Made by a program: the position numbers and the translations under genes
In this document: piece after piece, positions 22,501 through 33,635 of the stretch
How positions within the stretch are numbered: position 1 is the stretch's first letter
Layout: each line of letters starts with the position of its first letter
Notes under the pieces: generated by a model
What the model was told of the DNA's origin: nothing
What the model saw: only the letters and a program-made list of their open reading frames with translations
Database searches by the model: none
Source of the DNA: Coniochaeta sp. PMI_546
Lineage: Eukaryota; Ascomycota; Sordariomycetes; Coniochaetales; Coniochaetaceae
DNA length: 64,000 bases
Direction: 5' to 3'
Assembly (NCBI GenBank): GCA_021432605.1
Contig: MU271145.1
Location: 1,736,001-1,800,000 of the forward strand

Positions 22501-25240
22501 GAATGTTATTTGGCTAGCATCCGGGCCATCGACACTACTCTTGGCCTTAATCTGCTGTCTCTTCGATGCAGGTGATAAGAGGCGTTCAAGCCTGCCTGTA
22601 TGCATAGAGATGACACCGCGCGTCGGCTGCCGAAGACAGGATGCGTTTGGCGGCTTTACGCGGTCGTGTTGGCCTGGCCGCACGCATGAAGGCCTGACAA
22701 GCATGTGTTAACTTTCACACGAGTGACTGAGACAAAGTCACCAGCCACCGATATCGCATCTCTCCAGCGTCCAGATCTGCTGGGTAGCATAAAAATGGGT
22801 GACTCAAGGTTCTTCAAAGTACAACCAGGTACCGCAGTGACATTTGAACAGAGCTAGCCGGCAAAATAGGCGAGTGTAGCGTACTTACGGTTGATAGTGG
22901 TTCCTGCCGCTGGCGGTGAGAAGGCTGGTAAAAGAGACTGACGTTACCACCAAAAGTCGGCCTTGACGGGTAACGCTGAAGAGGAGAGTCAGTCCCGTCG
23001 GCAGGAGTCGGTCTAAGGAAGCGGTGAATAGATGTGGCGGTTTCTTTAAGCACCAGCCCCACGCCCTACGTTCAAAGTGGGGCTAATTGTGGCTGTACTA
23101 TTTCTGTTCCGCTTCGCTTCGACGCCTTGGATCGTCCGCCGCCGCCGATCTTGCGTACCGTGCACACTTACATCGGCCTGATCGGCTACCATGACATGGT
23201 CCTGATGGGGAAGAGCATTGCGGACAAAGACCGGCGTCAGCATCAGTAACCTACTTGAATGCCAGGAATGCGAAAGGTGGCCTTGATACTGTGAAGTCGA
23301 TCCCGGCTCGGGCGGTCACTTGACATCCAGCCCGCCTCAATCCAACGCCGCCAGTGGTCACGAGCAAGCCAATTGCGCGGCTACGACCAGCTCCAGAGAG
23401 CAGGATTTCCAACTCTGGCCAAACTTCCGGACTCGAACCGACCGGACGGCCCGTGTCTCAGGGATCGACAACTAGGTCAAGAAGAGAACATTTCCTTTGT
23501 TGCCAGAACGGGCTCCGCCGTCAGAGCGTCAGTTGCTGCATCCAGTCATGGCCCCGGTTTGCCTTCCCCAGTGTCCGTCCTAAAGCAAACATGGAAGCTC
23601 GGCAGGTCGAGGGCGAGGATTGACGCTGCTTGATTCACTTGACTGTTGCCCCTTTCCATGTGATGTCCGTCATTGGATCCAGTCGTTACGGAGACGGTCT
23701 ATATCAGAAAATGCGATATGTATCCATGCATCATTTGTCGTGGACTCAGAACCTGCAACTTCAGTCGCATCGTCTGCACTTCAAATGGCGTATGCGGCTC
23801 TGGATTGACTGGATAGTTGCTCCTCTCCTTGGCTGAAGAGCTAATGGATGAGATTCCAAGATCATGCTCGATGTCCCTGGACGAAAGACTTCCAGATCGG
23901 CTCGGGGTACCGAGGCAGAGGATCGCCGTGAGGCGCAGACCTGGGGTTGGTATGACTTTAGCTTTGTAACCCTTAACCGCAAATAAAGTGTAGAGACACT
24001 TGCGCCAGTAAAGGCGACCCAACCAAGAGAATTGCCTCCTCACTAGCAGATCCATGCGAAGCTGAATATACGATATGCAGTCTACGCGTAGATGATCTAC
24101 GTGTTGCAGAGAACGTGCTTAGAACACGTCGACAATCTAGACGATGGCTGGCAAACTGGCCTTCGTATCCGCATGACGTTCGTTCACGACAGTGGATTTG
24201 AATGAGACTGGCGAGGTAAGGGCTTTCTGCAGGTCGGGCGGGTATTGGGAGGCAGCCCTTGACGTGGCCTGCAGTCTAATGCAGGAATGCAGGAATTACC
24301 GAGACCCATCGATGAGAGGCGGTCCCAGACAGAGTTTTTCTCTATGGACCTCCATCTGGCCCTGGCCTGAATATCACTAATTTACAAAGTTGAGGCTATT
24401 CATACCAAGGTACCTTGTGGTCCAGGTGGACAGGCAGACAGGTATTGCTTCTGCCAAGGTCGGCAAAGCCTCAACCAGCGAGCTGTGTGGTATACGATGC
24501 TAGCTTATTCCCGTGTTGAGCGTCGAACCCAGTCTTCCGATGATGCGGCAGGTAGAGGTATAGCACCTGGCACGGGGGATTGACAAAATAGACGACAGTA
24601 GAAAACGAACCTTATTGTTCAGTTTCTGTCATTTGCGAAAGTTTTCGCCGCAAAGACGATGGACCCGGCACTTTCGACGTGGCGCTGGTCCCGGGCAGCT
24701 GGGAAATTACAATGGACAGCCGAGCGTCGCAATAGCCATACAAGGACAACTCACAGCCTGGCAAGGCTGAGATGTGCTACGAATTCGACACCCCAAGGAA
24801 CAGTCGCAACCTATAACCTGTCTTCAATCATTAGAAACCGTCGAGACATACAACAGATGTACTGGTCCTCAGGCGAGATCATCGACTGCGAGCTAGAAGC
24901 CAGCGCGACTGGACCACCCCGTAGCCAGTGGCACCATCATGAAACACTGAGCGACGCCGAAGTTGCGACAAAGCATTGCATTGTTCTATCCTCGGGCTCT
25001 CGTGTTGACCAAGTCGTAGCATGGGAGGTAACGTGTGCTTGTTGACGGAATAAACGATGATTGCACTGAGCGAGACCAAGATGATTCCGAAACCCGTAAC
25101 AAAAACCAGAGCAGCAGCACGCAGCCACTAACTCAGAACGCCGTCCTTTTGCAAGATATGCAACGCGTATTCCCCCTCCATAGCCCTCAAGTCCGAAGTA
25201 TCCCTGTCGTGGTTTTTCGCTTTTCAGACCGTCCTCTCGC
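19551..25240. other. Gene-poor region, no supported gene
   Basis: These 5.7 kb lie upstream of the unknown minus-strand gene and reach the 3' end of RPS30. About 500 bp next to position 19550 should be promoter and 5' leader. Beyond that, frames are under about 165 codons, overlap, and match nothing known. A tRNA-like B box on the minus strand near 23430 fails to form a tRNA. No terminal repeats, transposase or reverse transcriptase motifs were seen. Confidence 0.5.
20712..20725. repeat. Short inverted repeat next to CCAAT
   Basis: The sequence TCCACAGTTGTGGA has 6-bp arms (TCCACA and TGTGGA) around GT. A CCAAT pentamer lies two bases upstream at 20706-20710. It may be a dimeric-factor site, but no gene start is recognised nearby, so its meaning is open. 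Confidence 0.35.
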
Positions 25241-25576
25241 TTAGGTTGTCGGGTTGGGGTTCATCTGCGGATTCCAGAAAGTCAGTCCGACGCTCCTCTG
25301 TAACACAGTCAAGGTCCGTCGAGATATGTTTCTCACCTTCCGCTTGCCACCGGGTGCGAGAGTGACGTTCACGAAGCGGCGAGTGTACTGCTCGCGCTTG
25401 TGGGCGCGGCCCTTGGGGCGCTTAGGCTTCTCTTGCTTCTCAACCTTGGGGGTCTGAGACTTGACCTTGCCTGTAATTTTGACGATTAGCCATCGTTTTC
25501 CCGATCGATGTGACGGGGAAAACATCATCAAGAACTACTCACCGGCACGGGCAAGAGATCCGTGAACTTTGCCCAT
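25241..25576 (-). CDS. RPS30: 40S ribosomal protein eS30
   Basis: Three exons (25576-25543, 25470-25337, 25264-25241) separated by two 72-nt introns encode 63 residues. The protein begins [20 protein letters not shown] and ends GGKRKMNPNPTT, closely matching eS30 across its full length. It is a very basic small-subunit protein near the decoding region. As in yeast, there is no ubiquitin-like FUBI fusion, unlike animal FAU. The last exon encodes only seven residues. The start is fixed by the conserved MGKVHGSL. Confidence 0.97.
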
Positions 25577-26096
25577 ATTGACTGATTAGTTGTGGTTGTC
25601 GATAGGTTCGGTATGTCGGGGTGCTGGCGGATGGACGTTGGACACTCGAGGATTTTGAGGGTGAAATGGTGAAATGTGGAATGTGTCACACCCCGATGGC
25701 AAACCCCGGATAAACTCTTCGGAGTGGCTACATTTTGAGCCACATTGGGGCATGAGCTACGGCTTCTCATTGGATATCATCCAAAGTGGATACCGACTCT
25801 AGCCCTCGAACGATCCCTGCCTCGACTGCCCATGACGAAAGAAAATCCTACGCAAGAGCTTCAACAATTCAGCATATAATGATCGTCAAGCGCGAAGTAC
25901 AGCATCCCGGTATTCACCAGATGAGATTAGAGGGATCTTGCTGCGACAGCCATCTCAGAGATCCCACAAATTGATATATATATGAGTCAGTTGCAAGCTT
26001 TCGGGGCAGAATCACTTTTGCAGCAGCGATGATTATGAGGTGTGTTCGAATGCGTCGCAGTACTGAAGCTCCTTGCCGAAAAGGTAGCCACGATTT
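25577..26096. promoter_or_regulatory. RPS30 promoter region and 3' end of PDI-like gene
   Basis: This 520-bp gap holds the RPS30 promoter (minus strand) and the 3' UTR of the upstream PDI-like gene. A short alternating AT tract lies near 25972-25984. No specific ribosomal-protein promoter motif could be assigned by eye. Confidence 0.4.
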
Positions 26097-27631
26097 CTAC
26101 AATTCATCCCGACCAGCAACCCTGATATTCACCCCCGGAAATCCCGAGGCAATCGAGACCCTCCTTGTCGCTGCCACAGTCGGGCCCAGATCTTCATAAC
26201 TAGTCGTCACCCCCGGTCGCGTCCAAGGCTTGATACGGCCCTGGTAGACATCGAGTCCCCATTGCTGCACTGCGCTGGACGTGTACGGTCTGCCCTTGGG
26301 ATACGGGTATATACGATCCTTGGATAGTTGGTGGACGGCCCCAGCGGGATACACGCCAGGTTCCAGACCGAGCTTTTCCATCAGGCCGGGGAAGTCCAGG
26401 GGGTCGACCACAACGGTGGTGAGAGAATCGTAGTAGCTCTTCGCAAACTTGTACAGCGCTTTTCGTAGTTCCTGGCGCTCGGCCTCTGTTGGCGCAAAGA
26501 GGTATACCATGGACCAGCCACGCTTTGGTGAGTGTTAGTATCTGAAACTCGCACGGCATTGATCGCAACTAGCAAGCTAGTCAACGGTTGGACTTACGTC
26601 GAGAAGCCTCTGATGATTGACAGTAGTGAGCTCTCCTATGACGGGACGTGACGCCTCCTTCACCCAGTTGTCCAGTTCGTCAGGCTTGTCGACGGATGTA
26701 AACGAGACCGAATCGCCGTCTATCGGCTTGTAGCAGATCACTGCAGGAGGTTTCACGGCGGCTGGCGCCTCAACACCCGATGCGGCCAATCCAAAGGTGA
26801 ACTCTTCGTGGTAGCGCTGGGCAACCTCTGCATAAGCTCTCTGTGCCCCTTCGTGTGCCGGGTCAATGAATGCTAGAAACACTGTTTCATCGGTAGTTTT
26901 GAACCCAGTCACTTCATCAGCCACGACCTCGGATACGACAGGCCGCTTTAGTCGTGCAACGAAGTGCAGTAGTCTGCGGGTATGGGTATGTATTAGAGTT
27001 ATAAGGCAGTTCAGATGCGCAAGTTACGACTAGAGAGCCAACTCACGCGGCACTCCGGCGTGGGCCCTTATATCGGGCAATCCGTTTTCCATCCTGGAAC
27101 AGATGTACTCCCGGAGTATGTACGGCATCGGCCTCCTGGCAGGCTGCGCCATCGGCGCTGCAGTCGAAGCTCACCAGCGTCTCCGAGCCCGTGGCCACGG
27201 CAGCATCCCATTCTGGTTGCAGAGCACTGCTTCTTTCGCTATTCCTCTGTCAGTACGGTCATGATGGCTATATGTGTGGTTGTTCGGTTTGAAATGACCC
27301 GCTGTTTCTTTGACTTACTCGGAAGGCTATGACGAGGCGGCAGACAGGGTCCGTCTGTGAGCAGGCGTACATAGACAGCGTCATGGAGAGATGGCGTACA
27401 GAACGTGGGAGTACATACAGAAACAACTTATTGATACATCCATGTCAGTAGCTTATCAACACATGAGGGGGACTTGTATGTCTTTACATGACGTTAAAAC
27501 TCACAAGCTACCAGTACAAAGTCATGGGATGTAAGAGACTGCTGCAAGGCGGATTTCGAGACATGATTCCATGCAGCAGAGAAGGCGAGCCATTGGAGAC
27601 ACAACAACAATCGAGCACACGGCACTTTCAT
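26097..27631 (-). CDS. PDI-like ER protein with lost CGHC, C-terminal RDEL
   Basis: Five exons (27631-27505, 27326-27319, 27246-27047, 26973-26598, 26522-26097) encode 378 residues. Introns are 178, 72, 73 and 75 nt. Residues 1-20 form a signal peptide (MKVPCARLLLCLQWLAFSAA). A thioredoxin fold follows: HDFVLVA, then ALQPEWDAA, VSFDC and the TP of the cis-proline region. Where canonical PDI has CGHC, this protein aligns SERS (48-51), so this domain should not catalyse disulphide exchange. Two more thioredoxin-like domains, about 112-237 and 238-375, resemble PDI b and b' and also lack CxxC. The end GRDEL is an HDEL/KDEL-type ER retrieval signal. A non-catalytic chaperone or client-binding role in the ER lumen is inferred. 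Exon 2 is only 8 nt, but it restores frame and gives an ungapped alignment. Confidence 0.82.
27319..27326 (-). other. 8-nt micro-exon of the PDI-like gene
   Basis: The eight bases CCTTCCGA sit between an ATAG acceptor and a consensus GTAAGT donor. They add S-F-R between VLVA of exon 1 and RNSERSS of exon 3. No acceptor next to exon 3 joins exon 1's GTGAGT donor in frame, whereas this micro-exon does. Joined this way, the loop has the same number of residues as canonical PDI between LVA and the ALxPEW helix. Confidence 0.65.
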
Positions 27632-27997
27632 TTTCGAAAAGAACTCGCAAACGAAAGCGATGGAAGATCCAAGTCAGAAGAAGGAAATGAAACCAGACAG
27701 CACATGGACACGATGAAACTCTAGTCCAGCGACTTGTTCTGGTTCTGTTGGACCGTGCGCTACCTACCACTAGGTATATAGAAATAAGACCATCTCCCGA
27801 CTGTACAGAGTTGGGCCGTCTTCTATCACTTAAGAGACAGATGTTTCACAGTAGCCTGATCTATTCTGTCTAGGAAGTACGACACATCAGCAGGCGTCGA
27901 GGCGTTTCTCTCTATTCCGACCAATCCAAACGCCTGCGCTCTTCCTACCACGATGTAGACACTGCATGCTCTATCACCAACGCAGTTTCGAATTGTA
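27632..27997. other. Promoter of PDI-like gene and 3' UTR of NPY1
   Basis: This is a 366-bp spacer between two genes on the same (minus) strand. It must hold the 3' end of NPY1 and the promoter of the PDI-like gene. I looked for, but did not find, a clear unfolded-protein-response element. Confidence 0.4.
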
Positions 27998-29383
27998 TTA
28001 TATCTTGGATGGCAAGCCCCAGCCCTCAACAACTGCAGTCATCAACCGATTCGCAATGGCCTGCTGCGGGGGCAGCCGTAAGCCACCCTCCTTGTAGCCC
28101 TCCGGCGCACCCTCGCCCAGCCCACTCGTGCCATGCTGGAGAGCCTCCCTAACCTCCTCAAGAGGGAACTGAAAAAACCGTTAGCATTGACGAGGACAGA
28201 CAACATCAAAACGCTTGAAGCAAAACTCACCCATTTGGCACTCTCGAGCTCAGGGTCATGACCAAGATGTATGCCCTCCCCATCCCCGGGCAACGCCTGC
28301 GCAACGGCACCAATCATCAAGCTGGCCGGGAACGGCCACGGCTGCGAGCTGTGCACCACCACCCGCCCCACCCTCACGCCGCTCTCCTCCCACACCTCGC
28401 GTCTGACCGCCTCCTCGATCGACTCACCGGGCTCCAGGAACCCGGCCAGGGTGGAGAACCAGTACGCCGGCCACCTCTTCTGCCGCCCCAGCAGCAGTCG
28501 CTTGCCGTCCGCGCTGGCCACGGCCATTATGACCGTGGGGTCGGTGCGAGGGAAGCTGATGTTGGAGATGGTGCCCCGCGTCGCGCAAGGTGCGCGGTCG
28601 CGGGGCTTCCCGTCGGTGGAACCGGAGAGGTCCGTCGGCGGGCAGACGCGCTTGGTGCCGGCGTTGACGGAGAGGGTGCGCTGGCCGCACTGCGCGCAGA
28701 ACGGGTTGCGGGCGTTCCAGTCTAGGAGGGCGCGGGCTTGGCCGTATATCGCGGCTGTTCGGGGAAATTGTGAGGTTAGTATTAAGGCTTGAGACTGCGA
28801 GCGGAAGAGTGTCAGAAGATTTGTCCTCACCTTCTGGGGATACTAGGTTCATTCGTCGGGGCGAGTGGTCCTGGAATGCGAGCCCCTTGCTTTTGAGGGC
28901 ATCGATGATGCTGTTGGAGGCCTCGGTCAGGGTCCCTCGCGGCGTCAGGTCGACGGCAAAATACGGGCTTCCGCTATACTCCTTGAACTTGAAAGTCCCG
29001 TTCTCGGTGCCATTGGAAGGTAGCAGGTTCCGGTCGTCGACTCCGAGGAAGAGAATTAGTGGCTGTGTCTTGTCGGAGTTGAATTCCTTGATCAACTCCT
29101 CCTCTGGCTTGGCGAAGGGGTCCGCTCCCGTCAAGGGCTCAACATCGGAGTGGCTCACGAAGGCGAGGTGCGATTCATCCTTGGTTAACGGGTTGAGGTT
29201 GTTCATCAGAAGGAAGGCGGCGGACGGGTGTGAGAAGGCGGCCCGGAGAAAGTCATGGTCCGTCCGCAGGAAGGACAGTCGGTTCAGTGGACTCCCTGAG
29301 AAGTAATTGGCGACTTCTCGTCCGAACCTTACTGACAGCATGGAATTGTCTTGCGGCAGTACTGGCAGATCCGGCCCCCCCAT
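27998..29383 (-). CDS. NPY1: NADH diphosphatase (Nudix), NPY1/NudC type
   Basis: Three exons (29383-28831, 28754-28231, 28168-27998) with introns of 76 and 62 nt encode 415 residues. The N-terminal NudC-like domain is followed by a zinc ribbon with C204-x2-C207 and later candidate ligands C222 and C241. The Nudix box at 289-311 is complete (G-x5-E-x7-REVWEESGV). It is followed by SQPWPFPxS, the signature of NADH diphosphatases. The enzyme hydrolyses NAD(P)H to NMNH and AMP; the bacterial homologue also removes NAD caps from RNA. The protein ends LPSKI; SKI resembles a type-1 peroxisomal signal, in line with peroxisomal yeast Npy1. The ATG at 29383 is the first in frame; a second Met lies 15 codons on. 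Confidence 0.94.
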
Positions 29384-30279
29384 CGCGAGCACTTGACTTG
29401 GCGGGTGTGAGAGTCGAGGGGACGAAAATCCGCAAACAAGACCAGTATGGCAGCCGGTCGACTTCTATACAAATGTGGATGGCTGGGTCTTATATGAGTT
29501 AGGCACGATTAGTATATAGGGTCAATGTCAATTCCCAATCCTTTGGCAACGCCCTTCAGAGCCGTTCTGTTCCTGAGTGGTGATGCGGGGGTGGGGTCAA
29601 GCGTCCAACCAGTGTGGATGATATCATCCAGTTGCTGAATAATTGAGTCTTCATTCAGGTCATAGTGTTTCTAGAGCTTCCTTAGGACTTGGGCGCCAGA
29701 TACAGATTTGTTTTGTGATCCGGAACATCAGAGCCGAGGCAAGACGCAGGTATCCGCAAGAGCGGTGTCGGCGATTAGGCATATATGCATTTGGGCGGCC
29801 TTGCTGCTCTAGCTCCTGCTTTGACGACTCGTACAATAATCCTACTCCATTGGCCCCTTTTTCGTGTATTTACGTGTAGGGCCTCAGTGAGGGCTCGAAG
29901 TCAGAGAAAGCCTCCGTCTGTTAGTATGCGCGGGCTTCACAATGCCCGCATTGTCAAGGGTCGTGATGAACAAGAGAGGACGCCCTGGAAGTAGATCCTT
30001 AACCCTGGACGTAGAGGGTCATGAGTTTCATGGAGCTGGCGTCGACTTCAGCAGTGGCACTTGAAGCCAGTCCTTGAGGATATTGTATTGGAGTTCCATG
30101 GCGGATTTGCAGTGGTGCCTTAGGACCTGAAGCTGACAGCGCCCCAACTACTACGCTTGAGCCTAGATTTGCACTTTCAAGAGGATATCAGTGGAGAAAC
30201 TTGAAGCCAGGATTTGATATCTTGAAAACTTGAAGCATGGCCCCGTATTGTTTCTGCTAACCTGTGTTGACAATCGCGA
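29384..30279. other. NPY1 upstream region and 3' end of ADAL-like gene
   Basis: These 0.9 kb separate two minus-strand genes. The part near 30060-30240 contains three scattered copies of ACTTGAAGC (two continuing as ACTTGAAGCCAG). No coding frame is convincing. Confidence 0.4.
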
Positions 30280-31532
30280 TTATTCCGCCCACATGATGTG
30301 TCGTAGCCATTCTTTATCCTCTTCGGATCCAAAGATAACTTGTATTGGAGCCTTTGCCAAGTCGCAAATTTCTGGTCGGCCCAGCCCAAAGTATTTGGCA
30401 ACAAGAGCATATTCATTGGAAAGCGGGCTGCCGAACACGCCGACATCATCGGTCTACTCCAGGTTAGCCTCGATACAGGGGAACAAAACGCGGCTCGTGA
30501 CATGTTTGAAGTCCAGCTTACACTCAGCGCAACCACGCACTCCTTGACCTTCCACCACTCGCCAAAATGGTGAGCTTCAAATCCACCAGTGATCATGTTC
30601 GCGTGAACGTTGCAGCTGAGGCATAGCTCCAATCCTAACCCGCCAATCTTGATGATCCTGTCCTTGACCTTGTCTCCGACATGAATAACATGTCCGATGC
30701 GGTCCGGGAGCCAGTCGAGCAGCATATTGAGTTCCTCATCCGTGCCAGAGTACTCGGCTTCAGCGAAGTGCAAGGTAAGGCCTAGCTCAGGCAACTCACG
30801 TTTCGCCAGCTCGAACGCCGGTGTCAACGCCTCGATACCTCCCTTCTTTGGGTCACCACAAAGGTCGATACCGACAACACCACGCCCACGAAACTCTCGC
30901 GCTAGGGCCACGACCTCCAAGGCCTCTTCTAGAGTGTTCCGTCGGTCTATAGAAAGAATGAGCCGGGTTCTTAATGTCGCATGGCCCGATTCAAATCCGC
31001 TGATAGCGTTGAGGATAGTCTCGACGTATTGAGATTTGCTGAGGCCAGCCTTCGGCATGGCTCGGGGTGTCGTTCGTAGCTCAAGGTAAACTACACCGTC
31101 TGCAGCGAAGTCGCGAAGGACTGAGATCGTGGTGTAAGTCAAAGCCCACGCGGTGTCGACCATGTGATATATGTATGACGAAAAGAGAGGAAAGAAGCTG
31201 CAATATGTCAGGGAGTGTGCGGACATGGCGTCGACACCTACTAGAGGATGTCTCTGCTCGGCGAATCACAGGTATGAACCTCACGTTTTCAGGTCATAAT
31301 CGTGCTTTCCGAGTGGCATCTCGATGAGAGGGTCGGCGAGATCGGTGTCGCCGGCCTCTTTCTTCCGGAGCCAGACTTCGTGTAGACATTGCCGGCTGAT
31401 GCTTCCGCTGAGATGGGCGTGGAGCTAGGAATATATCATTGGCCTAGGCGTCCTTCGGATACGCTCTGTGGGAGTTCATACCTCAATCTTTGGTAGTGCC
31501 TTGAAGTCCAAAGTCCGAGTCGCGGTCGCCAT
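30280..31532 (-). CDS. Adenosine deaminase-like enzyme (ADAL, N6-methyl-AMP deaminase type)
   Basis: Four exons (31532-31482, 31424-31285, 31197-30522, 30453-30280) with introns of 57, 87 and 68 nt encode 346 residues. Metal and catalytic motifs of the amidohydrolase barrel are present: HAHLSGS with H19 and H21, VYLELRTTPR, HFAEAE with the zinc-site His and catalytic Glu, and STDDVGVF with D291-D292. VYLELRTTPR and LHAHLSGSIS fit the ADAL branch better than classical adenosine deaminase. Characterised ADAL enzymes deaminate N6-methyl-AMP to IMP, clearing modified nucleotides from RNA turnover. The substrate here is inferred from family resemblance. The next gene upstream of NPY1 on the same strand, it adds a second nucleotide-clearing enzyme to this stretch. 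Confidence 0.9.
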
Positions 31533-33635
31533 GGTGTGCCTCTGCTCAAGTATGCTATCGACTGTGAAGCAGACATATAGACCCCAGGTCGGTAGAGACG
31601 ATAGGCAATTATAATACCATCGGCTGGCCGGCCATGTCCGTGATGGGCAGGCCTATCAAGATCGGACTAGTCGGACACGAACTCGGCCGGATTTGGGTGG
31701 GTCAAGAAGGGCCGGCGGTTTTCGTCGTCGTCAAATCGTTCAATCGTCGTTCAAACTGTCATTCGCAGGTCGGGTGAGTAGTATGATACAGGAAGCACAG
31801 TGCAAAAGATCTAATGGCGGCGTCGGGATGCTATCCCCATGGTTGTCAAATGTAAAAAGCCTAACTCAGCGTCTGGGCCATGTTATGCAAGTTTCGAGGC
31901 CAACCAGAACAGTCCAAAACGCTGAGCTAGCATCATCAGGTGGACAGCAGACTCATGAGATGTTCGAACGATCATCAATCGTACATACAGCCCAGAAAAC
32001 CCCAAGCTTCGGCTTCGTTTCTGACGTCGGATATGATCGCTCTATAATGTACTCATAGTTTACGCTTGCTAGTATCGGATGTCAAGCTTTCACGCGGAGG
32101 GTTCTTTGCTCTGAATCGAGCTGACAATATTGCATGTCCCGATCCCAGACAGTAGCAAACTGCGCTCCTCCCCTTCTGCATATGACAGGTTGAGCCGATA
32201 TATGGTGTATTTCAAGGAAACCGACGACATGTCGAGCTTGTCTACCTAGGGATTTGTCGTGGAACTCTGATATGTCCAGTTCGACTCACAAAAAGAGCAG
32301 ACGAACAGGTTGCGATTGGATGTCCGCCCAGCACCCATCCTTGCTAGCGCTCTCTCCTTTTCGGCCAGAGCACCCCTGCAATCGAATTTCGGCGTGGTGG
32401 AGAATGGAGACGAGAGGGGAAAAGACGTCGTGCCGTCGTGCGTAGGAGGAGCTTTGCAACAGCTGCAACCCAGTTTGGGCGTTGAATACCAGTAGCACAG
32501 TAGATTCAGATCTGACAGCTGTACCTCGCTGCCTCCTTGCCCAGACAATTCTGTAGATCTGAACAGATTGAATTATAGAATATACTTGGACGGCTCAGCC
32601 AACAGTGCATCGGATCCAGCAGTTTTGTTCCATTCAACACCTTCCTTCCATGTCAAGCGTTCTTGCCGTTGCAACGAGACAGCTCCTTCGGGACTCAATG
32701 TCCGTGCACTTCCTTAGTTGAGTAGAGGGTACTTGTACTGGAGTCGCTTTCTGCCATTTCATCCAACGCAACATCCCCGAGAGTGCAAGTAGAATCGACA
32801 CGCCGTTATCCAAATTCCAGTCTCAACCCCAAACCCGATTGAGCGAGGGTTAATTCGCAATCCGCCCGCAGTGACAATTCGAACGGGCCTCCCCCAATTG
32901 ACAAAGTTGGCTGGCTGACAGGCGGGACTTGCTGACTAGGTGGTTAAGGTAGCTGGCTGGTTGCAAACCTTCGATCCTTCTCTCCCTCCCGACCCCGAAT
33001 TGGATCGTCTTTACCACTCATAGTCCAGGTCCCCTCTCTGAGACAGTGCCTCGCATCTCATCCATTTTGCATTCTTTTTATCAAAAGTGCATCCCGTCAC
33101 AGTACCGATTTCCCATCCCCGTGGTCTTATCAGAATCCACAGCCTCGGCTGGCGTGCATTCAAGAGTTTGTTGGTAGTTCGTCGCTACGAGTAGGTACTA
33201 CTGCGACGCTCAGTAGACTTAGTCTGCCGTTCGACGGTCACCGCGGCGCACCCCGGACCTGACAAGGCTCACACCTTCCCATCTAATTTGAATCATCCGC
33301 CTTCCTTGCCAGTCTCCACACGCCAACGAACAATCATTTCGTTCACCATCGGGGCCTACTAGCTGTTTTGACTGGTCGCGCAGCCCCCTGGAGCTTGCAT
33401 TTTCCCACTTCGCCGGCATCCACTAGCTGCTACCGTCCGTCAACCAAGATTCTCTCGAACTGCCACAGCTCGACTGCGGAAGCTCCCCAATCCTCTTGCC
33501 AACCAAATCCAACCATTTTCACCCCCTCGCAACCTCGCTATCCATCTCGGCGATATCGACCCTCCCAAAGTCGACGGCACTCGTCACGCCTCCATCAGCT
33601 CTCCTCGACACAGATTGAGTTGATTGATTCACACC
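31533..33635. promoter_or_regulatory. Divergent region between ADAL-like gene and Gbeta gene
   Basis: This is a 2.1-kb head-to-head region. From about 32960 the plus strand is C/T-rich (runs such as TTCTCTCCCTCCC) and probably forms the long 5' leader of the Gbeta gene. Frames between 31693 and 32548 are short, overlap and are not recognised. Confidence 0.45.

Noticed and set aside
23424-23445. Minus-strand B-box-like GGTTCGAGTCC
   Set aside because: The T stem is incomplete and no matching acceptor stem exists 60-70 nt upstream.
27319-27384. Alternative start of the PDI-like gene at 27384 (MTLSMYACS)
   Set aside because: It stays in frame but gives no signal peptide and lacks the first strand; the upstream exon at 27631-27505 supplies both.
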